Part shown: one piece after another, positions 22,772 to 29,186 of the stretch | Numbering within the stretch: position 1 is the first letter of the stretch | Layout of the letters: the number at the start of each line of letters is the position of its first letter | From: CAZBUH01 sp964495095 | GTDB lineage: Bacteria; Bacillota; Clostridia; Oscillospirales; Oscillospiraceae | Length of the DNA stretch: 29,186 bases | NCBI GenBank assembly: GCA_964495095.1 | Contig: CAZBUH010000010.1 | Coordinates: 1 to 29,186 of the forward strand | Direction of reading: 5' to 3' | The notes under the pieces: model-generated | Told to the model about the DNA's origin: nothing | Seen by the model: the letters and a program-made list of their open reading frames with translations, nothing else | Databases searched by the model: none | Program-made: the position numbers and the translations under genes

Positions 22772-22873
22772 CATTATGTACCGTTATTGGCAAGAGCGCC
22801 GCACGCCCCCGGCCGCCATTCCCATTCCCGCAAACCGCGCCGGATACGGCCGCTATTATCCTTTTTCACAGCA

Positions 22874-22903
22874 AAAAGCGGCATGATAGCTCATGCCGCT
22901 TTT
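22874..22903. terminator. bidirectional intrinsic terminator
   Basis: A perfect 13-bp stem (AAAAGCGGCATGA, 22874-22886, with its inverse at 22891-22903) closes a 4-base loop. The minus-strand transcript ends in CGCTTTTTGC, a proper U-run, just after the stop of the membrane protein gene at 22939. Confidence 0.85.
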
Positions 22904-22938
22904 ACACTCTGTCAATATGTATAAATCAATACAGGCTC

Positions 22939-23442
22939 TTAATACTCAACATGCTTGGAGCGGATAAACCGGCCCAGAAGCCAGAACACCACATAGAGTA
23001 CCAGAAGCACCCCGAAGAAAACGAGCTGTGCCGCCATGGAAGCGGAGGTGAGCTTAAGCATGTACATGGCAGGAGTAAGGTTTACGGTGCCCCAGCCATA
23101 GAACCAGTTGTAAATGCCATCGATGCCGGCAGCAGAGCCGATAGCGCCGATGAACGGGCAGATACCAAAGAACAGCACGGGAATAAGGCCGCCGATATTT
23201 TTATGATAGCCGGCAAGCATCTCAAACCCGAAAATGGCGAGCAGGACTATAAAAGAGGCACAAATGTAATTGTAACCCAGATCCTTTGTAATGGTCTTGA
23301 TCGTCAGTGTGAGGCCATTGGCATAATCCTCCGACGCGGTGATAAACCGGAATCCGTCCATCGAGCCGAACTCAAACAGGATAAGGATGCCGACGCCAAG
23401 CGCCGCAAAAAGCAATTTAATTTTACTGTCCATCAGTTTCAT
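22939..23442 (-). CDS. four-helix membrane protein of unknown function
   Basis: Integral membrane protein of 167 residues that I do not recognise. Hydrophobic segments lie at about 8-26, 58-76, 82-105 and 134-157. Between helices 1 and 2 is a polar loop (SEDYANGLTLTIKTITKDLG), and an aromatic stretch (YNWFYGWG) follows helix 3. The C-terminus is basic (RFIRSKHVEY). No transport, enzymatic or lipoprotein motif is visible. I start at ATG 23442 (MKLMDSKIK), with AAGGAG 10 bases upstream; ATG 23469 would lie only about five bases from the predicted transcription start. It has its own promoter and terminator, so it forms a single-gene unit between recO and gatB. Confidence 0.75.
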   Translation of the reverse strand: MKLMDSKIKLLFAALGVGILILFEFGSMDGFRFITASEDYANGLTLTIKTITKDLGYNYICASFIVLLAIFGFEMLAGYHKNIGGLIPVLFFGICPFIGAIGSAAGIDGIYNWFYGWGTVNLTPAMYMLKLTSASMAAQLVFFGVLLVLYVVFWLLGRFIRSKHVEY

Positions 23443-23480
23443 TTGCGCACAACTCCTTATTGCGTACATATTATGGTAGG

Positions 23481-23509
23481 ATTATAACACGATTACTCAT
23501 AAATAGCAA
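23481..23509 (-). promoter_or_regulatory. sigma-A-type promoter of the membrane protein gene
   Basis: On the minus strand TTGCTA (23509-23504) and a perfect TATAAT (23486-23481) are 17 bases apart. The predicted start near 23474 leaves about 31 nt before ATG 23442. Its -35 box abuts an inverted repeat, GCCTGAG (23513-23519) with CTCAGGC (23550-23556), that reaches into the gatB stop codon. Confidence 0.75.
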
Positions 23510-23550
23510 GAGGCCTGAGACTTTTTTGTTTAAAATTTATATAGTCGCCC

Positions 23551-24981
23551 TCAGGCGTCCAGCAGCTCCTTCAATATCTTATTTATGACGGCGGGATCGG
23601 CCTTGCCCCTCATGGCCTTCATGGTCTGGCCCACAAGGAATCCGAACACCTTCGTCTTGCCGCTCTTATATTCGTCCACAGTTTTCTGATTTTCCGCCAG
23701 TATGGCCGCTATGGAATCCCGGATTGCGTTCTCATCGCTCACCTGCTCCATACCGTGGGCCTTTATATAGTCGTCCACGCCGGTGTCCTCGTCAAACAGC
23801 GCCTCGTAGACCTCACGGGCCATTTTTCTGTTGAGGCGTCCGTTTTTCACAAGCTCGATTATCCTGGCCAGCTTCTCAGGGGTCATGGGCATGTCTCTTG
23901 AATCCATGGCCTTTTCCTTTAAAATGCGCATGGTCTCGCCCATTATCCAGTTGGCGGCCTCCTTCGGGTCGGCCCCGAGAGCTATGGTACCCTCGAAGAA
24001 ATCCGCAAGGGCCTTTTCACCGGTTATCATGCCGCTGTCGTACTCAGGCAGGCCGTATTCCTCCTGATAGCGGCGCTTTTTGTCCTCCGCCATCTCCGGC
24101 TGGGCGTTCTTTACCATGTCGTACCACTCGTCGGATATCTCCACAGGCGGTATGTCCGGCTCCGGGAAATAGCGGTAATCCTGGGCGTTTTCCTTGGAGC
24201 GCATCGCAAAGGTGGCGTCCTTATTGTCGTCCCAGCGGCGCGTCTCCTGTATGACGCGCTTGCCCTCCTCGATAAGCTCTATCTGGCGGCGGCGCTCATA
24301 CTCGATAGCCCGGCTGATAGCCTTAAAGGAGTTTAGGTTCTTCATCTCCGTCCTGGTGCCCATCTCCTTCTGGCCCAGAGGGCGGACTGAGAGGTTTACG
24401 TCGGCGCGCATGGAGCCCTCCTGCATTTTGCAGTCGGAGGCGCCCAGATACTCAAGGGTGGAGCGGAGCTTCATAAGATATGCTATAACCTCGTCGCCGC
24501 TTCTGAAATCAGGCTCGGAGACTATCTCTATAAGAGGTACGCCGCACCGGTTGTAGTCGCACTGGGTTTCATCCGTCCAGGGGTCGTGGACAAGCTTTCC
24601 CGCGTCCTCCTCCATGTGTATCTCGTGGATGCGGATATCCTTTTTTCCGGCCACCGTTTCTATTGGCACACGCCCGTTGCGGCAGATGGGCAGATAGAGC
24701 TGTGATATCTGATACGCCTTCGGCAGGTCCGGATAAAAATAGTTTTTCCTGTCAAATTTCCCGTAACGGGTTATATCGCAGTTTAAGGCTATGCCCGCGG
24801 CCATGGCGTACTCGACCACCTTCCGGTTCAAAACCGGCAGGCTGCCTGGCATACCTGTGCAGACGGGGCAGCAGTGGGTATTGGGCGCGCCGCCGAACTC
24901 CGTGGTGCAGGAGCAGAATATTTTTGTCTTTGTGGCAAGCTCCACATGGACTTCAAGTCCTATGACCATTTCCCATTCCAT
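23551..24981 (-). CDS. gatB: Asp-tRNA(Asn)/Glu-tRNA(Gln) amidotransferase subunit B
   Basis: GatB binds mischarged tRNA and activates the acyl group with ATP before amidation. It is 476 residues, exactly the usual size. The N-terminus EWEMVIGLEVHVELATKTKI and the Cys-rich block CSCTTEF...CCPVCTGMPGSLP (metal site), then KFDRKNYFYPDLPKAYQISQ and HMEEDAGKLVHD, are family signatures. The C-terminal YqeY-like helical domain ends GFLVGQTMKAMRGKADP. The gatA stop is two bases from this start and the AAGGAG site lies inside the end of gatA, so translation is coupled. Confidence 0.97.
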   Translation of the reverse strand: MEWEMVIGLEVHVELATKTKIFCSCTTEFGGAPNTHCCPVCTGMPGSLPVLNRKVVEYAMAAGIALNCDITRYGKFDRKNYFYPDLPKAYQISQLYLPICRNGRVPIETVAGKKDIRIHEIHMEEDAGKLVHDPWTDETQCDYNRCGVPLIEIVSEPDFRSGDEVIAYLMKLRSTLEYLGASDCKMQEGSMRADVNLSVRPLGQKEMGTRTEMKNLNSFKAISRAIEYERRRQIELIEEGKRVIQETRRWDDNKDATFAMRSKENAQDYRYFPEPDIPPVEISDEWYDMVKNAQPEMAEDKKRRYQEEYGLPEYDSGMITGEKALADFFEGTIALGADPKEAANWIMGETMRILKEKAMDSRDMPMTPEKLARIIELVKNGRLNRKMAREVYEALFDEDTGVDDYIKAHGMEQVSDENAIRDSIAAILAENQKTVDEYKSGKTKVFGFLVGQTMKAMRGKADPAVINKILKELLDA

Positions 24982-24983
24982 GC

Positions 24984-26453
24984 TTATTCCGCTCCTTTCG
25001 GTGATTTTTTATGGAAATCCGTCGCCTGCTGGAACGCGTTGGCGGCCCGCAGCACCTTTGCGTCCTCAAGGCGCTGTCCTATAAGCTGTGCGCCTATGGG
25101 CATGCCGCCGCCGTCAAAGCCGCAGGGCACCGAAATTCCCGGAAGCCCGGCCAGGTTTACGGAGACAGTGTAGATATCGCTGAGGTACATCTTCAGCGGG
25201 TCCGACAGACTCTCGCCTATTTTCGGCGCGGTGGCGGGGGCCACCGGGCTTAAAATAAGGTCATATTTTGAAAAAGCCTCGTCAAAAGCGTTCTTTATTA
25301 TGGCCTTTACCTGGAGTGCTTTTTTGTAGTAGGCGTCATAATAGCCGGTGCTCAGTACAAACGTGCCCAGCATAATGCGGCGCTGGACCTCCTTGCCAAA
25401 TCCGTCGGAGCGGGAATTTTTATGCAGCGAGGCCACATCGTCATATTCCGCAGCCCTGTAGCCGTATTTGACGCCGTCGAAGCGGCTCAGGTTTGAGCTG
25501 GCCTCGGCGCAGGCCACTATATAATAGGTGGGCACGGCGTACTTTATGGAGGGCATGTCGAAATACTCCACCTGGGCCCCCTGGGCCTTCAGCACCTCCG
25601 CCGCGGCCAGCACCTTTTCACGTACCTCGCCATCCAGTCCGTCGCCGAAGCACTCGGAGGGAAGGCCAATTTTCATTCCCCTAACTCCGCCGTCTATCCT
25701 GCCGAGCAGCCCGCCGAAATCAAAATCAAGGGACGTGCCGTCGTGCCTGTCGTGGCCGGAAATAACGTCCAGTATAGCGGCGCAGTCGGCGGCGTCCTTC
25801 GCCACAGGGCCTATCTGGTCAAGGGAGGACGCGTAGGCTATAAGGCCGTAGCGGGACACGGTGCCGTAGGTGGGCTTCATCCCCGTAACGCCGCAGTAGG
25901 AGGCGGGCTGGCGGATACTTCCGCCGGTGTCGGACCCCAGGGCGCATACGGCCTCCTTAGCCGCCACAGCGGCGGCGGAGCCTCCGGAGGAGCCGCCCGG
26001 GACCTTCGACACGTCCCAGGGATTGCGGGCCGCGCCGTAAAAAGAGGTTTCCGTGGTGCTGCCCATGGCGAATTCATCCATGTTTGTCTTGCCGACAACC
26101 ACCATTCCGGCGCTCTCCAGCCTCTCAATGGCACCGGCGTTGTAGGGAGGCTTAAAATCCCCCAATATTTTTGACGCGCAGGAGGTTTTTGCTCCCTTTG
26201 TGCAGATATTATCCTTTACGGCCAAAGGCACTCCCGCCAGCGGGGACGTAAGCTCCCCCGCCTCTATTTTCTTCTGAACAGCCTGGGCCTTCGTCATAGC
26301 CTCGTCGGCCAGGACGGTAATGTACGCGTTGCAGCTTTTATCCGCGGCGGCGATTTTATCCAGCGTGGCCTTTACGGCCTCCGGCGAGGTTATCTCGCCG
26401 CTTTTTATCTTCGCGCCTAACTGAAGGGCTGTCATATCCAGAATATTTTCCAT
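24984..26453 (-). CDS. gatA: Asp-tRNA(Asn)/Glu-tRNA(Gln) amidotransferase subunit A
   Basis: GatA is the glutaminase subunit that releases ammonia from glutamine for use on Asp-tRNA(Asn) or Glu-tRNA(Gln). It is 489 residues. The amidase Ser-cisSer-Lys triad is complete at K80 (GVPLAVKDN), S155 (PGGSSGGSA) and S179 (SDTGGSIRQPAS). TNMDEFAMGS and the C-terminal GLPGISVPCGF are also typical. AAGGAGG lies 7-8 bases before ATG 26453, overlapping the gatC stop region. It is the third gene of aspS-gatC-gatA-gatB. Confidence 0.97.
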   Translation of the reverse strand: MENILDMTALQLGAKIKSGEITSPEAVKATLDKIAAADKSCNAYITVLADEAMTKAQAVQKKIEAGELTSPLAGVPLAVKDNICTKGAKTSCASKILGDFKPPYNAGAIERLESAGMVVVGKTNMDEFAMGSTTETSFYGAARNPWDVSKVPGGSSGGSAAAVAAKEAVCALGSDTGGSIRQPASYCGVTGMKPTYGTVSRYGLIAYASSLDQIGPVAKDAADCAAILDVISGHDRHDGTSLDFDFGGLLGRIDGGVRGMKIGLPSECFGDGLDGEVREKVLAAAEVLKAQGAQVEYFDMPSIKYAVPTYYIVACAEASSNLSRFDGVKYGYRAAEYDDVASLHKNSRSDGFGKEVQRRIMLGTFVLSTGYYDAYYKKALQVKAIIKNAFDEAFSKYDLILSPVAPATAPKIGESLSDPLKMYLSDIYTVSVNLAGLPGISVPCGFDGGGMPIGAQLIGQRLEDAKVLRAANAFQQATDFHKKSPKGAE

Positions 26454-26465
26454 TTTCAGCCCTCC

Positions 26466-26753
26466 TTATTCCACAGTTTTCGGCACAACGAAAGCGTCAT
26501 CGCTGCGCTTTGGCGCGTTTTTGAGAAGCTCTTCCCTGTCACAGGACGGCTCCACAACGTCCTCGCGGAACACGTTTTTCACCGCGAATACATGGCTCAT
26601 GGGCTCGATACCCTCCGTATCCACCTCATTTAAAACATCCATATACCCGATGATGCTTCCCAGTATCTCCCGAAGCTCCGCCTTTTCCTCCGGCAGCACC
26701 CGCAGCCGGGAGAGCTCCGCCACATAGTCTACCATTTCGTCTGTAATTTTCAT
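26466..26753 (-). CDS. gatC: Asp-tRNA(Asn)/Glu-tRNA(Gln) amidotransferase subunit C
   Basis: GatC, 95 residues, wraps around GatA and GatB and stabilises the amidotransferase. Typical features are the N-terminal helix with VDYVAELSRLRVLPEEKAEL, the LGSIIGYMDVLNEVDTEGIEP block, and the C-terminal FREDVVEPSCDREELLKNAP, ending FVVPKTVE. AAGGAG lies 10 bases before the start. It is 18 bases downstream of aspS. Confidence 0.96.
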   Translation of the reverse strand: MKITDEMVDYVAELSRLRVLPEEKAELREILGSIIGYMDVLNEVDTEGIEPMSHVFAVKNVFREDVVEPSCDREELLKNAPKRSDDAFVVPKTVE

Positions 26754-26771
26754 CTGCCGCTGCTCCTTTTC

Positions 26772-28097
26772 TTACGGCTCGAGCCTGTTGAGATCCCTGG
26801 GGAACAGCGTGCAGAGGCGCACGTTTTCAAGTCCCAGGAGCTTCATCGTCAGGCGCTCAAGCCCAATTCCAAGGCCGCCGTGAGGCGGCATACCGTGCTT
26901 GTGTATCATAAGGTAGCTCTCAAACTCCTCCGGGTGCATACCCTTCGCCAGCATTTTCGCCACCTGCTGCTCATAGTTGTGTATACGCTGCCCGCCGGTG
27001 GTTATTTCCATTCCCCGGAAAAGCAGGTCGAAACTGAGAGTAACCCTGGGGTTTTCCGGGTCGTCCATGGCGTAGAACGGGCGCTTTTTGGAGGGATAGT
27101 GGGTAACGAAAACGAAGTCGCTTCCGTATTCCTCCTTAAAGTACCTGCCTATGTTGTGCTCCTCCTCCGGCTCCAGATCGTTGGGGTCCCGGATTGGACG
27201 GCCGAATTTTTCGCTGGCAAGGCGCTTTGCCTCGTCAAATCTTACGCAGGGTATGCCGCTCACATCCGGCAGCTCCACGTTCAGCGCCTGGAGGTATTGG
27301 GAATACTCGGTCTCAAGGAGCTTCATAACATACTGGAGCATGCCGGTCTCCATCTCCATTATGTCGTAAAAGCTGTCGATATAGCCCATCTCAAAGTCAA
27401 GGCTGGTGTACTCGTTTAAGTGCCGGGCCGTGGAGTGCTTTTCTGCCCGGAAAACCGGCGCCGCCTCAAACACCCGCTCATACACGCCCACCATGGTCTG
27501 CTTATAAAACTGGGGGCTTTGAGCTAGGAACGCCTTCCTGCCGAAATAGTCGAGCCTGAATATGTTGCTGCCGCCCTCGGCCCCGGCGTGGACTATCTTC
27601 GGCGTGTGTATCTCCGTAAAGCCCTGGGAGAACATGTAGTCCCGGAAGCCCCGGATAATGCCCTCCTGAATCTTAAATATAGTGCGCTCCCGCAGATTTC
27701 TCAGAGTGATGGGGCGCAAATCCAGATTTGTGTTCACATTGAGCTTCATTTTCGCCTTGGAAACAGGCACCGGCAGCGCCTCCGCCGGCTTTGAAAGAAG
27801 TTCAATATTTGAAAGCACCAGCTCAAAGCCGTTTTTCGCCCTCTCCTCGGCCCTGGTGATGCCGGTCACTACAACGGCGCACTCCTCGCACAGCCCCTCT
27901 GGCAGAGGGAAGCTGCCGTCGTAAATGCACTGCACCACGCCGTCCTTTTTCCTGATGGTTATAAAGCTGAAACCGCTCATTTCCTTTATTGAATGCACCG
28001 CGCCGTGCATTTTCACGGTTTCGCCAAACAATTTTCGCTGGAGAATATCGGAAATCTCCGCCCTGTCCGTCCTCTTTTCACCGAATACCTTATCCAT
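26772..28097 (-). CDS. aspS: aspartate--tRNA(Asp/Asn) ligase, archaeal type, probably non-discriminating
   Basis: Class IIb synthetase of 441 residues. It lacks the GAD insertion that makes bacterial AspS about 590 residues long, so it belongs to the archaeal-type (AspS2) group. An N-terminal OB-fold anticodon domain covers about 18-105. The catalytic domain shows motif 2 FRAEKHSTARHLNEY and motif 3 GLGIGLERL. I start at ATG 28097 (MDKVFGEKRTDRAEI), with GGAGG 5-6 bases upstream; the frame is open to 28289, but through the T-box RNA. Operon membership with gatCAB and an Asn-type T-box specifier imply that it charges tRNA(Asn) with Asp for amidation. Whether a second AspS exists elsewhere cannot be seen. 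Confidence 0.93.
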   Translation of the reverse strand: MDKVFGEKRTDRAEISDILQRKLFGETVKMHGAVHSIKEMSGFSFITIRKKDGVVQCIYDGSFPLPEGLCEECAVVVTGITRAEERAKNGFELVLSNIELLSKPAEALPVPVSKAKMKLNVNTNLDLRPITLRNLRERTIFKIQEGIIRGFRDYMFSQGFTEIHTPKIVHAGAEGGSNIFRLDYFGRKAFLAQSPQFYKQTMVGVYERVFEAAPVFRAEKHSTARHLNEYTSLDFEMGYIDSFYDIMEMETGMLQYVMKLLETEYSQYLQALNVELPDVSGIPCVRFDEAKRLASEKFGRPIRDPNDLEPEEEHNIGRYFKEEYGSDFVFVTHYPSKKRPFYAMDDPENPRVTLSFDLLFRGMEITTGGQRIHNYEQQVAKMLAKGMHPEEFESYLMIHKHGMPPHGGLGIGLERLTMKLLGLENVRLCTLFPRDLNRLEP

Positions 28098-28113
28098 ACT
28101 GACCTCCAAAAAC

Positions 28114-28361
28114 AAAAATCCCGAATTGGAAAACTCCAATTCGGGACGGAAATACATCTTTCCGCGGTACCACCCGCGTTGCGGCCACAGGCCGCCGCTC
28201 TTGCCCGTAACGTGGGTAAAACGTCCGCGCCTACCTGCCTTGCGGCCATCGGGGCGGCGGCTCCGGAGTGTTGCGTATTTTCCGTTCAAAATAAGCGGGG
28301 CTTTCAGCCGGCGGCCCTGCGTCTCTGATATTTTCAGCGGAAACGGTCTCCTTCATCGCCT
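28114..28361 (-). promoter_or_regulatory. T-box leader with AAC (Asn) specifier
   Basis: Leader RNA of about 250 nt that reads tRNA charging. Stem I begins GGCGAUGAAGGAGACC; its base GGAG (28351-28348) pairs with CUCC (28268-28265). Immediately 5' of that helix, on the 3' strand, is AAC followed by A, in the specifier position (28272-28270), i.e. an Asn codon. No GAC or GAU is found in that loop. The T-box core GGGUGGUACCGCG lies at 28175-28163; its UGGU can pair with an acceptor end RCCA. A terminator follows at 28146-28119. Uncharged tRNA(Asn) should favour the antiterminator and switch on aspS-gatCAB. Confidence 0.92.
28119..28146 (-). terminator. T-box intrinsic terminator
   Basis: A perfect 12-bp stem (UCCCGAAUUGGA, 28146-28135, with its inverse at 28130-28119) and a 4-nt loop are followed by UUUUUGUUUUU and then the aspS ribosome binding site. 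The 5' arm begins beside the GUCCC that follows the T-box core, as expected for the switch. Confidence 0.93.
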
Positions 28362-28378
28362 TTTAAAATATATTAGAT

Positions 28379-28407
28379 ATTAAACCACTATATTTTTCCT
28401 CTGTCAA
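28379..28407 (-). promoter_or_regulatory. sigma-A-type promoter of the T-box-aspS-gatCAB operon
   Basis: On the minus strand a perfect TTGACA (28407-28402) and TTTAAT (28384-28379) are 17 bases apart. The predicted start near 28372 lies about 11 bases before stem I of the T-box, which supports both calls. Confidence 0.82.
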
Positions 28408-28462
28408 TAAGAAATTATACACAAACTTATAGAAGTCCTATACTGCTGGCTCCGTGAAAAGG

Positions 28463-28493
28463 ACGGGCAGCGGGGATTTACCCCGCCGCCCGT
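28463..28493 (-). terminator. intrinsic terminator after ilvC
   Basis: In minus-strand RNA ACGGGCGGCGGGG (28493-28481) pairs with CCCCGCUGCCCGU (28475-28463) over 13 positions, including one G-U, around a UAAAU loop; CCUUUU follows. The G-U exists only on the minus strand, which fits termination of ilvC rather than of a plus-strand transcript. The interval between the ilvC stop and the T-box promoter holds nothing else. Confidence 0.82.
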
Positions 28494-28545
28494 TTATTAT
28501 TGCCGCCCGGCATGTGGTGCCGGCGCCTGATTTTTCCGAAAAGGC

Positions 28546-29186
28546 TCAGTTGCTGGCGGTATCCAGGTCGGAATCGTCCTTCCAGAGCATGTTGTTGCGC
28601 AGCTCCGCGCCCACGATCTCCATCTGGTGCTTTGCAAGCATATCCCGCTTGGAATTGAAGAAAGTACGGCCGTTCTTGTTCTCGGCAATCCACTTTCCGG
28701 CGAAGGTGCCGTCCTGGATATCCTGGAGGACAGCTTTCATGTTCTTCTTTGTCTCCTCATAGGGCAGTACCCGGGGACCGGACACATACTCGCCGTATTC
28801 GGCGGTATCGGAGATGGAGTAGTTCATAGCTGCAACGCCGCCCTTGTTTATAAGGTCGATGATGAGCTTCATTTCGTGGATGCACTCAAAATACGCGTTC
28901 TCAGGCTCGTAGCCGGCCTCCACAAGAGTCTCAAAGCCGCACTTCATAAGCTCGACAACTCCGCCGCAGAGGACAGCCTGCTCGCCGAAGAGGTCGGTTT
29001 CAGTCTCGTCGTGCATTGTGGTCTCCATAACGCCGGCACGGGCGCCGCCGATACCGGCAGCGTAAGCAAGGCCCAGCTTATATGCGTTGCCGGTGGCGTT
29101 CTGCTCAACGGCGATAAGGCAGGGCACGCCCTTGCCGACCACATACTGGCTCCTTACGGTGTGGCCGGGTCCCTTGGGGGCTATCA
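28546..29186 (-). CDS. ilvC: ketol-acid reductoisomerase (partial, C-terminal part)
   Basis: IlvC converts acetolactate or acetohydroxybutyrate to dihydroxy acids with NADPH and Mg2+ in valine, leucine and isoleucine synthesis. The window holds about 213 codons, from IAPKGPGH near the end of the Rossmann domain through the whole knotted helical domain; the N-terminal dinucleotide site lies beyond the right edge. Visible blocks: ARAGVMETTMHDETETDLFGEQ with the metal-binding Asp/Glu, AVLCGGVVELMKCGFETLVEAGY, YFECIHEMKLIIDLI and MNYSISDTAEYGEY with the substrate-contact Ser. The C-terminus is that of the short class I enzyme. A terminator follows. Confidence 0.95.
   Translation of the reverse strand, partial: IAPKGPGHTVRSQYVVGKGVPCLIAVEQNATGNAYKLGLAYAAGIGGARAGVMETTMHDETETDLFGEQAVLCGGVVELMKCGFETLVEAGYEPENAYFECIHEMKLIIDLINKGGVAAMNYSISDTAEYGEYVSGPRVLPYEETKKNMKAVLQDIQDGTFAGKWIAENKNGRTFFNSKRDMLAKHQMEIVGAELRNNMLWKDDSDLDTASN

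Larger units (their letters stand above)
22564..22775. repeat. MITE-like palindromic element with 11-bp terminal inverted repeats
   Basis: The 212-bp stretch is bounded by AATGGTATAAT (22564-22574) and its perfect inverse ATTATACCATT (22765-22775). Inside lie successive hairpins: TTTTGC/GCAAAA (22583-22615), a 29-base palindrome at 22631-22659, TACCGCAAACGC with GCGTTTTGTGGTA (22657-22684), a long GC-rich stem (22688-22735, ATTCGC/GCGAAT and CCGCCC/GGGCGG), and a second 29-base palindrome at 22743-22771. A lone ATTATACCAT at 22542-22551 looks like the end of a further, lost copy. There is no open reading frame of note. It fits a non-autonomous miniature element or a modular intergenic palindrome. 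The rest of the 22457-22938 intergenic stretch holds only the yqzL leader and the terminator at 22874. Confidence 0.65.

Noticed and set aside
23443..23469. Start of the membrane protein at ATG 23469
   Set aside because: It would be nearly leaderless relative to the predicted transcription start, while ATG 23442 has AAGGAG upstream.
28098..28289. N-terminal extension of AspS
   Set aside because: The frame runs through the T-box core and terminator, and the SD before ATG 28097 is strong.

Overview
The window reads as a chromosomal segment of an anaerobic, probably spore-forming Clostridia (Firmicutes) genome. The signs are strong AGGAGG-type ribosome binding sites, TTGACA/TATAAT promoters with 16-17 bp spacers, a T-box leader, a tetrahydrofolate (THF) riboswitch, group II ECF transporter genes, a GatCAB amidotransferase operon, a YqzL-RecO pair, MutS2, a ClpE-type ATPase and a SpoVB-like flippase. 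All genes except the flippase lie on the minus strand. I found no tRNA, rRNA, IS transposase, prophage or CRISPR array. Most of the window is core housekeeping DNA; the surprises are in control elements and small genes.

Layout from left to right. (1) 1-1930: two permeases of a CUT1-type carbohydrate ABC transporter with a promoter; the left one is cut by the window edge. (2) 2003-3617: a plus-strand SpoVB/MATE-like flippase that appears to start at ATT, then a bidirectional terminator. (3) 3698-8709: DUF5711 protein, CvpA, PgsA and a ClpE-like unfoldase. (4) 8786-12988: rRNA-type methyltransferase, EcfA1, EcfA2, EcfT and TruA behind one promoter. (5) 13165-15123: THF riboswitch, FolT (folate S component) and FolC. 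FolT needs the EcfA1-A2-T module of block 4 to work, and FolC polyglutamylates the imported folate, so blocks 4 and 5 together form a folate uptake and retention system. (6) 15172-19034: an HPr/Crh-like protein with Tyr at position 15, UvrC, RsmD, CoaD and a coiled-coil protein.

(7) 19129-22456: a small YqzL-family gene, RecO and MutS2. (8) 22564-22775: a 212-bp MITE-like palindromic element. (9) 22874-23509: a lone unknown four-helix membrane protein with its own promoter and terminator. (10) 23551-28407: a promoter, a T-box whose specifier reads AAC (Asn), then archaeal-type AspS and GatC, GatA, GatB. Together these form the indirect route to Asn-tRNA(Asn): AspS charges tRNA(Asn) with Asp, GatCAB amidates it, and uncharged tRNA(Asn) induces the operon. 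(11) 28463-29186: the C-terminal part of IlvC and its terminator.

The items most worth a second look are the ATT start, the Tyr15 HPr paralogue, the Asn-specific T-box, the MITE-like element, and the 59-nt overlap of uvrC and rsmD. I did not find a wholly new multigene system.
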